Shown piece after piece: positions 7,293 to 15,295 of a stretch of DNA of 17,034 nt. The stretch is taken from the NCBI GenBank assembly GCA_037719575.1, contig JBBJMF010000061.1, positions 1 to 17,034 on the forward strand. The letters run 5' to 3'. A program made the translations under genes and the position numbers. The stretch's first letter is position 1. Every line of letters starts with the position of its first letter. This DNA comes from JAWWPG01 sp037719575 (GTDB lineage Bacteria; Actinomycetota; Actinomycetes; Propionibacteriales; Nocardioidaceae). A model generated the notes under the pieces. The model saw only the letters and a program-made list of their open reading frames with translations, was not told the DNA's origin and made no database searches.

Positions 7293-9743
7293 TCAGCCGC
7301 GCGGCGGGCCCGCGATCGCCGCGATCGGCTGCGCTGCCGGCAGACCCGAGCCGTCACGGCGGCCCAGGTCGGTCGGCAGGTCGACCGGAGCGCCGCTCGC
7401 GGCTCCTGCCAGTGCAGGTGCCGGGCCGGCGTACGCCGCCAGGAGGGTGTCCTCCCCCCGGAGGAACCGGTGGCAGCGGACGCCGCCGGTGCCTCGGCCC
7501 TTGCCCGGGAAGTCCGTGAACGGCGATACCTTGACGCTTCCGGCCTCGGTGCCCGGCAGCGCGCTGCTCGACCCTGAGACGGTGACCACCACGGACTCGC
7601 CGGAGTCCCCACCGCCGCGGATCCCTCCGAAGAACGTCACATGGGACCCGGCTGTGAGTCGTACGCCGACCACGCCGCCGCCGAGGCGTCCCTGCGGCCG
7701 CACCACCGACGCCGGGAAGTGCAGGAGCTGCGCGTCGCTGGTGACGAACACGAGCTCGTCGTCGCCTGACGTCTCCAAGCCACCGACCACGCGGTCGTCC
7801 TGGTCGAGCCTGATCAGGTCCCAGCTGTCCTTGCCGAGCACCTCGTGCTGGACTCGCTTGACGACCCCGAGCCGCGTGCCGAGCGCCAGGCCGGGTGAGT
7901 CGGGGAGCAGCGAGGCCAGCGTGACCACGTGCTCGCCGGCATCGAGTGAGGCGAACTCGGTGACCGGGGCACCTCCTTGGAGCGTTGGGGCGTTCGCGGT
8001 GTGCGGCAGCACGGGCAGGTCGAGCACGCTGAGCTTGACGAGCCGGCCGGCCGACGTCACCAGTCCCACGACACCGCGGGCGGTCGTCGCTGCCGTGGCG
8101 ACCACGACGTCGTGGCGGGAGCGGTCGCCACCTCTCCCCAGCGGTTCGTCTGCGCTGGTGCGCGCGAGGAGACCGGTCGACGACAGCAGCACCCGGCACG
8201 GGTCGTCCGCCACCTCGAGCGGACCCGACGTGGCGAGCGGCTGTCCGGCGGACTCGAGGAGCACCGTCCGCCGCGGCGTGCCGTGATGCTTGGCGACCTC
8301 GCCGAGCTCGTCACTGACGAGCCTGCGCAGCAACGCCGGGTCATCGAGGATGGCGGTGAGCTCCTCGATGGAGCGTCGGAGCTCCGCCTGCTGGCCCTCG
8401 AGCTCGAGCCGGGAGAACTTCGTGAGGCGGCGCAGCGGCATGTCGAGGATGTAGGTCGTCTGCTCGTCGGAGAGGTCGAAGACGGTCATCAGGCGCTGCT
8501 TGGCCTGTTCGGCGGTGTCGCTCGAGCGGATCAGCTGGATGACCTCGTCGATGTCGAGGATCGCGACGAGCAGGCCCTCGACGAGGTGCACGCGCTCGCG
8601 TGCGCGCTCGCGACGGTGACTGGATCTGCGGCGTACGACGTCGTAACGATGACTGAGGTAGACGTCGAGCATCTGCCGCAGGCTGAGCGTCCGTGGCTGC
8701 CCGTCGACGATCGCTACCGCGTTGATCGAGAACGACTCCTCGAGCGGGGTCTGGCGGAAGAGCTGCTCGAGAATGGCCTCGGGGTGGAAGCCGTTCTTGA
8801 TCTCGATGACGAGGTACAGCCCCTTCGTCGAGTCGGTGAGGTCCGTGACGTCGGCGATCCCGGTCAGCTTCTTCGCCTGCGCCAGGGCGCGCATCCGCTC
8901 GATGACCCGCTCCGGTCCGACGTTGTAGGGAAGCTCGGTGACGACGATGCCCTTGCGGCGCGGGGTCACGTTCTCGATGCGGGTGCTGGCGCGCATCCGG
9001 AACGACCCGCGCCCTGTCTCATAGGCCTCACGGACCCCGTCAAGGCCGACGATCTTGCCGCCGGTGGGCAGGTCAGGGCCCGGGACAAAGCGCATCAGCT
9101 CGTCGAGGGTCGCCTCGGGATGTTTGATCAGGTGGCGCAGTGCCTGCACGACCTCGACCACGTTGTGCGGCGCCAGGTTCGTGGCCATCCCCACGGCGAT
9201 ACCGCTGGCTCCGTTGACGAGCAGATTGGGGAACGCCGCCGGAAGGACCACAGGCTCGAGCTCACGACTGTCATAGTTCGGCTTGAAGTCGACCGTGTCC
9301 TCGCCGATGTCCGAGGTCATCGGCACCGCCGCTGGCGCCATCCGGCACTCCGAGTAGCGCATCGCGGCCGGTGGGTCGTCCGGAGACCCGAAGTTGCCAT
9401 GTCCGTCGACGAGCGGCAGCCGCATCGCCCAGGGCTGGGTCACCCGGACCAGCGCGTCGTAGATGGCAACGTCACCATGGGGATGCAGGCGACCCATCAC
9501 CTCGCCGACGACCCGCGCACTCTTGACGTGCCCGCGGTCCGGGCGCAGGCCCATATCCTGCATCGTGTAGAGGATCCGGCGCTGGACGGGCTTGAGACCG
9601 TCGCGTGCGTCGGGCAGCGCCCGCGAGTAGATCACCGAGTAGGCGTACTCGAGGTAGCTCGTGCGCATCTCGTCGCGCACGTCGACATCGACGATGTGCT
9701 CCTCGAAGTCGTCGTCCGGCCTGGTGTCGGTGCGTCGCGCCAT
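7293..9743 (-). CDS. parC: DNA topoisomerase IV / gyrase-type subunit A (ParC-like)
   Basis: This 816-residue type IIA topoisomerase A subunit would cut and rejoin DNA together with a ParE partner that is not in the window. The catalytic Tyr130 lies in RYSECRMAP, a ParC-like variant of the GyrA motif. The winged-helix region has RDGLKPVQRRILY (47-59) and HPHGD (87-91), followed by the tower and coiled-coil region. The C-terminal third is a degenerate beta-pinwheel without a clear GyrA box (QRRGGRG type), which favours ParC over GyrA. The start at 9743 gives MARRTD and has GGAG at 9759-9756 about 12 nt upstream; the in-frame ATG at 9752 is too close to that site. Residue 92, aligned with Ser83 of E. 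coli GyrA, is Val. The stop is 2 nt from an alternative lprG start, so co-transcription is likely. Confidence 0.9.
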   Translation of the reverse strand: MARRTDTRPDDDFEEHIVDVDVRDEMRTSYLEYAYSVIYSRALPDARDGLKPVQRRILYTMQDMGLRPDRGHVKSARVVGEVMGRLHPHGDVAIYDALVRVTQPWAMRLPLVDGHGNFGSPDDPPAAMRYSECRMAPAAVPMTSDIGEDTVDFKPNYDSRELEPVVLPAAFPNLLVNGASGIAVGMATNLAPHNVVEVVQALRHLIKHPEATLDELMRFVPGPDLPTGGKIVGLDGVREAYETGRGSFRMRASTRIENVTPRRKGIVVTELPYNVGPERVIERMRALAQAKKLTGIADVTDLTDSTKGLYLVIEIKNGFHPEAILEQLFRQTPLEESFSINAVAIVDGQPRTLSLRQMLDVYLSHRYDVVRRRSSHRRERARERVHLVEGLLVAILDIDEVIQLIRSSDTAEQAKQRLMTVFDLSDEQTTYILDMPLRRLTKFSRLELEGQQAELRRSIEELTAILDDPALLRRLVSDELGEVAKHHGTPRRTVLLESAGQPLATSGPLEVADDPCRVLLSSTGLLARTSADEPLGRGGDRSRHDVVVATAATTARGVVGLVTSAGRLVKLSVLDLPVLPHTANAPTLQGGAPVTEFASLDAGEHVVTLASLLPDSPGLALGTRLGVVKRVQHEVLGKDSWDLIRLDQDDRVVGGLETSGDDELVFVTSDAQLLHFPASVVRPQGRLGGGVVGVRLTAGSHVTFFGGIRGGGDSGESVVVTVSGSSSALPGTEAGSVKVSPFTDFPGKGRGTGGVRCHRFLRGEDTLLAAYAGPAPALAGAASGAPVDLPTDLGRRDGSGLPAAQPIAAIAGPPRG

Positions 9744-9878
9744 GAGAGGCATTCTCTCCGGTAGTGGTGACCTTCCTGCGGACCGACCCTCAGACGGGCA
9801 TCCGCAAGCTTCCCTGAACGATTGTCAGCCCCTGTTCGTGTTCCACCTACACCCTCGTCGTCCTCTGAAAGGACCGCC
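9744..9878. other. Divergent intergenic region between parC and the cupredoxin gene
   Basis: This 135-bp gap must carry the promoters of two divergent genes. TTGTCA (9822-9827) resembles a -35 element for the cupredoxin gene, but the best -10-like hexamer, TACACC (9848-9853), lies 20 nt downstream, which is too far for confidence. The ribosome binding site GAAAGGA (9867-9873) of the cupredoxin gene is clear. I see no convincing parC promoter, hairpin or repeat. Confidence 0.35.
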
Positions 9879-10256
9879 ATGCGTAGCCCCCGAAAGTCCC
9901 TGGTCGCGCTCCTTGTCGTCCCCCTCATCGTGCTGGTCTCGCTCGTCACCGTCGGCGTCGCCAACGCGCGGCAGTTGAGCCAGCCGGACTCGGCGCGGAC
10001 CGAGCTGACGACTCCCACCATCACGATCCGCTCGTTCAGCTACGTGGTGCCGACCAGCGTGCTCCACGGCGCCAGGATCAAGGTCGCCAACAATGACAGC
10101 GTCACGCACACCGTGACGTCCAACCGGGCGGGCAAGTTCAACGTGAGCGTCCCCGAGCACTCGATCCGCTACTTCCGCGCGCCCCGGACGCCGATGAGGT
10201 ACGGCTTCCACTGCACCTTCCACTCGAGCATGATGGGCATCCTCAAGGTCCGGTGA
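9879..10256 (+). CDS. Small secreted cupredoxin-like copper protein
   Basis: This 125-residue protein has a Sec signal peptide (basic start, hydrophobic core, predicted cleavage after ANA, residues 28-30) followed by a single plastocyanin/azurin-like beta-barrel domain. The likely type 1 copper ligands are His77 in VTHTV, and Cys112, His115 and Met118 in the HCTFHSSMMG loop. It would act outside the membrane as an electron carrier or copper-binding protein. GAAAGGA at 9867-9873 fixes the ATG at 9879. It is a monocistronic gene: parC diverges upstream, and the DinB gene converges with only 6 bp between the two stop codons. No redox partner is encoded nearby, so the electron donor and acceptor are unknown. 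Confidence 0.8.
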   Translation: MRSPRKSLVALLVVPLIVLVSLVTVGVANARQLSQPDSARTELTTPTITIRSFSYVVPTSVLHGARIKVANNDSVTHTVTSNRAGKFNVSVPEHSIRYFRAPRTPMRYGFHCTFHSSMMGILKVR

Positions 10257-10262
10257 CCCCGA

Positions 10263-10775
10263 CTAGTCGCCGGTCTCGCCGTCCAACAGCTCCCGTACGA
10301 CGTCGAGGTGGCCCACGTGCCGGGCGTACTCCTGAAGCACATGCAGCAGGACTCGCTCCAACGTCGGCGCCGGCTCGTCCGGTGCGAACCGGGCGCCACG
10401 CGGCGCGGCCTGCGCCACCGAGGCGGCCGTCTCCACGATCTCCCGGGTACGCCGGCCACCCGTCCGCAGGGCGTCCAGGAGCGACCTCGCGGACTCGTCA
10501 CGACCGACCCGCCAGCGACCCGCCGCGTCGTCGTCGCCCCACGGCTCGGCAACGGGCACACCCAGAAACCCCCACACAAGCCAGCGCCGCTCCATGAAGA
10601 CCAGGTGCTTCACAAGCTCGAGAGGGGACCAGCCGGAGGGCAGCACGCTGCGCCGCAGGTCGTCCTCGCCCAGCCCGCCGATCTTGTCCGCGACGGTGGA
10701 GCGGAAGAAGTCGAGATAGGTGAGCAGGACCTCGGCCCGGTCGCCGACCCTCTCGGTCGGCTCGGGAAACGGCAT
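10263..10775 (-). CDS. DinB/DUF664-family protein
   Basis: This 170-residue four-helix protein belongs to the DinB/YfiT-like superfamily, whose actinobacterial DUF664 members are often mycothiol-dependent, metal-using enzymes. Visible marks are GWSPLELVKHLVFMERRW with His57, and the C-terminal LLHVLQEYARHVGHLDVVREL with His145, His153 and His156. These His residues are candidates for the metal site. The ATG at 10775 is chosen because CAGG lies 5 nt upstream; a GTG at 10781 overlaps that site. It starts 11 nt after the stop of the acyl-CoA synthetase gene and is probably co-transcribed with it. The substrate cannot be read from sequence, and its link to acyl-CoA metabolism is only by position. 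Confidence 0.82.
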   Translation of the reverse strand: MPFPEPTERVGDRAEVLLTYLDFFRSTVADKIGGLGEDDLRRSVLPSGWSPLELVKHLVFMERRWLVWGFLGVPVAEPWGDDDAAGRWRVGRDESARSLLDALRTGGRRTREIVETAASVAQAAPRGARFAPDEPAPTLERVLLHVLQEYARHVGHLDVVRELLDGETGD

Positions 10776-10786
10776 GGCCACCTGGG

Positions 10787-12496
10787 TCAGCCCCTGAGGT
10801 CCGGGAAGTCGTCCTCGGTGTAGGCATGTTCGCCGTGCTCCGACGCGGCGACCTGCTCCGCCTCCGCGGCCCGCAGCTCGACTCGGCGGATCTTGCCCGA
10901 GATCGTCTTCGGCAGCTCGCTGAACTCGATCCGGCGGATCCGCTTGTAGGGCGCCAGGTGCCGGCGGCCGTAGGTCAGGATCTGCCCGGCCAGCTCCTTC
11001 GTCGGAGCATGTCCGGCGGCCAGGGCGATGTAGGCCTTGGGCACGGCGAGCCGCACCGGGTCGGGCGACGGCACCACGGCCGCCTCGGCCACCGCGGGGT
11101 GCTCGATCAGCACGCTCTCCAGCTCGAACGGGCTGATCCGGTAGTCGCTCGCCTTGAAGACGTCGTCCGCCCTGCCCACGTAGGTGATGTAGCCGTCCGC
11201 GTCCACGGTGGCCACGTCGCCGGTGTGGTAGAAGCCGTCACGCATCGCCTCCGACGTGCTCTCGTCGTCGTCGTACCCGGTCATGAGTCCGAGCGGCCGG
11301 CGCGCGAGCTCGAGGCAGATCTCCCCGTCCGTCCCGACGACGCCGCTGACCGGGTCGACGAGCGAGACGACGTAGCCGGGGAGCGGCCGGCCCATCGACC
11401 CGAGCCTGACAGGCTGGCCCGGTGAGTTCCCGACCTGGCAGGTGGTCTCGGTCTGGCCGAAGCCGTCTCGGACCGTGACCCCCCATGCCCGGGTGACCTG
11501 CTCGATGACCTCGGGATTGAGCGGCTCACCGGCACTGACGCACTCGCGCAGCGACAGCCGGTGTCCGGCGAGGTCGGCCTGGGTGATCATCCGCCAGACG
11601 GTCGGTGGCGCGCAGAACGTCGTCACTGCCACTCGTTCCATGACCTCGAGCAGTGCAGTCGCGTCGAAGCGGGAGTAGTTGTAGACGACCGCCGTCGCGC
11701 CGGCGTTCCACGGCGCGAAGAAGCAGGACCACGCGTGCTTGGCCCAGCCCGGAGAGGAGATGTTGAGGTGCAGGTCACCCGGCTGCAGCCCAATCCAGTA
11801 CATCGTCGAGAGATGGCCGACGGGATACGACGCATGGGTGTGTGCCACGAGCTTCGGCTGCGCCGTGGTGCCGGAGGTGAAGTACAGCAGGACGGTCTCG
11901 TCGGATCGCGTCCCGCCGCCCTCGAGCATCGGTGCGCCGTCCGCCACCATGTCGTCGTACGACGACCAGCCGGCCGCCTCCCCGACGCTGACCCTCACCA
12001 GGGACTCGGTGCCTGTGGTGAGCTTCGCCGCGTCGTCGGCACCGGCCATCACGGCCCGAACGCGTCCGCGTTCGATCCGGTCGCGCAGGTCGGCGCCGGA
12101 AAGCAGGGGGGTGGCGGGGATCATCACGGCACCGAGCCGGAGGCAGCCGAGCATCGCCACCCACAGCGGCGCGACGTTGCCGAGGAGCAGCAGCACCCGG
12201 TCGCCGCGCCCGACCCCGGCCGCTGCCAGGGAGCCGGCGAACCGCCTCGACAGCTCGCCGACCTCGGAGTAGGTCAGCTTCGTCTCGCTGCCGTCCTCCT
12301 CGATGATCCAGAGTGCTAGGACGTTGGGCTGCTCGGTAGCCAGGGTGTCGAACCAGTCCGTTGCCCAGTTGAAGTCGTCGAGGTCGGGCCAGCGGAACGC
12401 GCGGTGTGCCGTCGCGTAGTCCTCCCGGTGTGCGAGCAGGAAGTCCCGCGCCGAGCGGAACCGCGTCGTCGGACTGGCATCTGCGGCGTCGGTCAT
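10787..12496 (-). CDS. AMP-forming acyl-CoA synthetase (ANL superfamily, medium-chain/acetate type)
   Basis: This 569-residue enzyme would activate a carboxylic acid with ATP to an acyl-adenylate and then to acyl-CoA. The nucleotide-binding loop is YFTSGTTAQPK (205-215), with Ala in place of the usual second Gly. Next come DGFGQTET, the hinge region DGFYHTGDVATVDADGYI, GRADDVFKASDYRISPFE, and the C-terminal PKTISGK (529-535) with catalytic Lys535. That Lys motif is the classic site of reversible acetylation by Pat-type enzymes, and one such gene starts 55 bp away on the other strand. There is no ribosome binding site worth the name; TAGAGT lies 6 nt upstream of the ATG, suggesting a leaderless mRNA. 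The chain length of the substrate is not decided by sequence. The DinB gene follows in the same operon. Confidence 0.88.
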   Translation of the reverse strand: MTDAADASPTTRFRSARDFLLAHREDYATAHRAFRWPDLDDFNWATDWFDTLATEQPNVLALWIIEEDGSETKLTYSEVGELSRRFAGSLAAAGVGRGDRVLLLLGNVAPLWVAMLGCLRLGAVMIPATPLLSGADLRDRIERGRVRAVMAGADDAAKLTTGTESLVRVSVGEAAGWSSYDDMVADGAPMLEGGGTRSDETVLLYFTSGTTAQPKLVAHTHASYPVGHLSTMYWIGLQPGDLHLNISSPGWAKHAWSCFFAPWNAGATAVVYNYSRFDATALLEVMERVAVTTFCAPPTVWRMITQADLAGHRLSLRECVSAGEPLNPEVIEQVTRAWGVTVRDGFGQTETTCQVGNSPGQPVRLGSMGRPLPGYVVSLVDPVSGVVGTDGEICLELARRPLGLMTGYDDDESTSEAMRDGFYHTGDVATVDADGYITYVGRADDVFKASDYRISPFELESVLIEHPAVAEAAVVPSPDPVRLAVPKAYIALAAGHAPTKELAGQILTYGRRHLAPYKRIRRIEFSELPKTISGKIRRVELRAAEAEQVAASEHGEHAYTEDDFPDLRG

Positions 12497-12502
12497 GGCC
12501 GC

Positions 12503-12508
12503 ACTCTA
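12503..12508 (-). promoter_or_regulatory. Candidate leaderless -10 element of the acyl-CoA synthetase gene
   Basis: On the minus strand TAGAGT (TANNNT) is followed by exactly 6 nt (GCGGCC) and then the ATG at 12496. A -10 hexamer normally ends at -7, so transcription would start on the A of the ATG. No clear -35 element or Shine-Dalgarno sequence is visible. Confidence 0.5.
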
Positions 12509-12539
12509 CGACGCGATCTCGGTGCGGGGGCGGAGGCGA

Positions 12540-12545
12540 TAGATT
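12540..12545 (+). promoter_or_regulatory. Candidate leaderless -10 element of the Pat-like gene
   Basis: TAGATT (TANNNT) is followed by exactly 6 nt (CACGCT) and then the GTG at 12552, so transcription would start on the first base of the start codon. GGAGG at 12532-12536 is 15 nt from the GTG, too far to serve as a ribosome binding site, and would lie upstream of the transcript start. Confidence 0.55.
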
Positions 12546-12551
12546 CACGCT

Positions 12552-15290
12552 GTGACTGGCGACGACGGGACAGACGGGCATCCCGCGCGCACCTACCCCG
12601 CGCACTGGGAGGCCGACGTGCTGCTCCTGGACGGCGGCGCCGCGCGGCTGCGGCCGATCCGGGCCGACGATGCCGACGCGCTCGTCGAGTTCTACGCGCG
12701 GGTGTCGCCCGAGTCCAAGTACATGCGATTCTTCGCCCCTTATCCCGAGCTGTCGCAACGCGACGTCGACCGTTTCACCCACGTCGACTACGACACCAGG
12801 ACCGCGTTCGTCGTCACGATCGGACGCGGCATCGTCGCGGTCGGCAGATACGACATGGTCGACGAGGAGCGCCTGCACGCCGAGGTGGCCTTCTTGGTGG
12901 AGGACCGCCACCAGGGGCGGGGAATCGCCCAGCTGCTTCTCGAGCACCTCGCGCAGGCGGGGCGGGAGCGCGGGGTGACGGCGTTCGTCGCCGAGGTCCT
13001 GCCCGACAACGTCCGGATGATCCAGACGTTCCGGGCCGCGGGCTACCGAGTCACGCGCGGCTACGAGGACGGTGTGCTGCACCTCGACTTCCCGATCGCC
13101 AGCACGGAGACGGCCGTCGGCGTCATGCAGTCGCGCGAGCATCGGGCGGAGGCGCGCTCGATGGAGCGGTTCTTCGTGGCGCGCAGCGTCGCGCTCATCG
13201 GGGCCAGCCGGCACGAGGAGACCATCGGCCGCACGCTGGTGCGCAACCTCGTGCTCGGCGGTTACTCAGGGCGGGTGTACGTCGTCAACCCGTCCGCTGA
13301 CGCGGTGGCGGGGATGCCGGCGTACAAGACCGTGCAGGACATCCCCGACGACGTGGACCTCGCCATCGTCGCGGTGCCGGCGGAGTCCGTGCAGGACGTC
13401 GTGCTCGACTGTGCCGCGAAGGGCGTCCACGGGCTCGTCGTGATCTCGAGCGGTTTCGCGGAGACCGGTGACGACGGCCGGCGCCGGCAGCGTCGGCTCG
13501 TCGGCCTGGCCCGGTCCTACGGGCTGCGGCTGGTCGGCCCGAACTGCCTCGGCGTCATCAACACCGACGTCGACGTGTGCCTGAACGCGTCGCTGTCGCC
13601 GGTGATGCCGCCGCGCGGGCGGGTGGGGTTCTTCTGCCAGTCGGGCGCGCTCGGCGTCGCGATCCTGGAGACGGTGGCGCGACGCGGGCTGGGGCTGTCG
13701 ACGTTCGTGTCGGCAGGCAACCGGGCCGACGTGTCCGGCAACGACCTGCTGCAGTACTGGGAGGAGGATCCTGCTACCGAGGTCGTGCTCCTCTATCTGG
13801 AGTCGATCGGCAACCCGCGCAAGTTCTCCCGGATCGCCCGGCGGGTGGGCCGCCACAAGCCGGTGGTCGCCGTGAAGTCCGGGCGCACAACGCAAGGGGT
13901 ACCGGTCGGTCACTCGGTACGGACGACGGTCGCGCCGCCCGCGGCGGTGGACGCCATGTTCCGGCAGGCGGGTGTGATCCAGGTCGACAGTCTCGACGAG
14001 ATGTTCGACGTGGCCCAGCTGGTCGCCCACCAACCGCTGCCGATGGGGCCGCGGGTCGCCGTGGTGGGGAACTCCGACGCACTCGGGCTGCTGGCCGCGG
14101 ACTCCGCCTCGGCTGCCGGCCTCACCGTCGAACAGTCCGTCTCGCTGGGCGCCGACGCGACCGCCGACGACTTCGAGCGGGCCCTCGACGACGCCATCGA
14201 CAATCCCCGGGTGGACTCGGTGATCGCTGTCTTCATCCCGCCGCTGAACACGACCGGCGACCAGGTGGCGAACGTGCTGGCAGCCGTGGGGGAGCAGTCC
14301 GACAAGCCCTTGGTGTCGACCTTCCTCGCCTCGGAGGGGGTGCCCGAGCTGCTGCGGGTGCCGGACCTGGCCGGTGCCGCCGGGCGTGGCTCGGTGCCGT
14401 CGTACCCGGCCCCCGAGTCGGCGGTTCGCGCACTCGGCAGGGTCGTGCAGTACGCCCACTGGGCAAACCGGCGCGAGGGCGACGTGACCGTCTTCGACGA
14501 CGTCGACGTCGGGTCCGCGCAGGCGATCGTGACGGCGACCCTCGCCGGCGATCCCGAGGGCCGCGAGCTGACGCCGGCGGAGCTAACGTTCCTGCTCGCC
14601 TGCTACGGGATCGTGCTGACGTCGAGCATCGCGGTCGTGACGCTCGACGAGGCGGTTGCCGCCGGGGCGGGCCTCGGATGGGACGTCGCGCTGAAGGCGA
14701 CTGCGGACCATCTGCGGCAACGGCCCGACCTCGCCCATGTGTGGCGCAGTATCGCCACCGAGGCCGACATGCGCTCGGCGTGGCACAACCTGACATGCCT
14801 CATCGACGACGCGAGCCGGGCCGAGTTCGTGGTCCAGCGGATGGCTCCGCCGGGAATCCCGGTGTCGATCGGCAGCCTGGAGGACGCCCTGTTCGGCCCG
14901 ATCGTGTCGTTCGGTGTCGCGGGGCCGCCGTCGGAGCTGCTCGACGACGTGTCGTACCGGATCCCGCCGCTGACGAACGACGACGCCGCCGACCTGATCC
15001 GCGACGTGAAGGCGGCACCGTTGTTCTTCGGCTACCGCGGCTCGGAGGCGATCGACGTCGCGAGTATCGAGCAGCTGATATTGCGGCTGGCCCGGCTGAA
15101 GGACGACCTGCCGGACGTCGAGCAGCTGGACCTCGGGCTGGCGCTCGCTTCCGCGGACGGGGTCCGCGTGCTGCGCGCGTCCGGCCGGGTGGCTCCCAGC
15201 CCGGGCGGGCGACGTGACTCCTTCACGCGAAGGATGGAAGGGCCGTCGAGCAGCGACGACACGATGTATGGGCCGCGCGTGGCAGGATGA
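12552..15290 (+). CDS. Pat-type protein: N-terminal GNAT acetyltransferase fused to NDP-forming acyl-CoA synthetase-like domains
   Basis: This 912-residue fusion is likely a protein lysine acetyltransferase that controls acyl-CoA synthetases. The GNAT domain (about 30-182) has the acetyl-CoA loop RHQGRG (119-124) and candidate catalytic Glu111. A CoA-binding Rossmann domain begins with SVALIGASR (212-220). Succinyl-CoA-synthetase-like domains follow to about residue 660, and an ATP-grasp-like domain fills about 690-895. The GNAT domain is N-terminal, the reverse of enterobacterial PatZ, as in many actinobacterial Pat proteins; no cyclic-nucleotide-binding domain is present. Around His454 the loop reads GHSVRTTVAP rather than the SHTG form of active ADP-forming synthetases, so the synthetase part is probably non-catalytic. 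The GTG start fits a leaderless transcript. The stop overlaps an ATG (15287) of the DUF5998 frame. The divergent synthetase is a likely target. Confidence 0.85.
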   Translation: MTGDDGTDGHPARTYPAHWEADVLLLDGGAARLRPIRADDADALVEFYARVSPESKYMRFFAPYPELSQRDVDRFTHVDYDTRTAFVVTIGRGIVAVGRYDMVDEERLHAEVAFLVEDRHQGRGIAQLLLEHLAQAGRERGVTAFVAEVLPDNVRMIQTFRAAGYRVTRGYEDGVLHLDFPIASTETAVGVMQSREHRAEARSMERFFVARSVALIGASRHEETIGRTLVRNLVLGGYSGRVYVVNPSADAVAGMPAYKTVQDIPDDVDLAIVAVPAESVQDVVLDCAAKGVHGLVVISSGFAETGDDGRRRQRRLVGLARSYGLRLVGPNCLGVINTDVDVCLNASLSPVMPPRGRVGFFCQSGALGVAILETVARRGLGLSTFVSAGNRADVSGNDLLQYWEEDPATEVVLLYLESIGNPRKFSRIARRVGRHKPVVAVKSGRTTQGVPVGHSVRTTVAPPAAVDAMFRQAGVIQVDSLDEMFDVAQLVAHQPLPMGPRVAVVGNSDALGLLAADSASAAGLTVEQSVSLGADATADDFERALDDAIDNPRVDSVIAVFIPPLNTTGDQVANVLAAVGEQSDKPLVSTFLASEGVPELLRVPDLAGAAGRGSVPSYPAPESAVRALGRVVQYAHWANRREGDVTVFDDVDVGSAQAIVTATLAGDPEGRELTPAELTFLLACYGIVLTSSIAVVTLDEAVAAGAGLGWDVALKATADHLRQRPDLAHVWRSIATEADMRSAWHNLTCLIDDASRAEFVVQRMAPPGIPVSIGSLEDALFGPIVSFGVAGPPSELLDDVSYRIPPLTNDDAADLIRDVKAAPLFFGYRGSEAIDVASIEQLILRLARLKDDLPDVEQLDLGLALASADGVRVLRASGRVAPSPGGRRDSFTRRMEGPSSSDDTMYGPRVAG

Positions 15291-15295
15291 GCGGC

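Noticed and set aside
7293..9743. Assignment of the topoisomerase as gyrA.
   Set aside because: There is no GyrA box in the C-terminal domain, the active-site motif is RYSECRMAP and no gyrB is adjacent; ParC fits better.
6427..9764. Long plus-strand open frames (6427-8286 and 7977-9764) opposite lprG and parC.
   Set aside because: Both mirror well-supported minus-strand genes, and their residue composition is that of antisense shadows.
11775..13214. A 479-codon minus-strand frame spanning the divergent promoter between the synthetase and Pat genes.
   Set aside because: It overlaps two clear genes and has no recognisable motif; its length is explained by GC content.
13577..15217. A 546-codon plus-strand frame inside the Pat-like gene.
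   Set aside because: It is a +1 shadow with Arg/Gly/Ala-rich low-complexity sequence, while the main frame shows domain motifs throughout.
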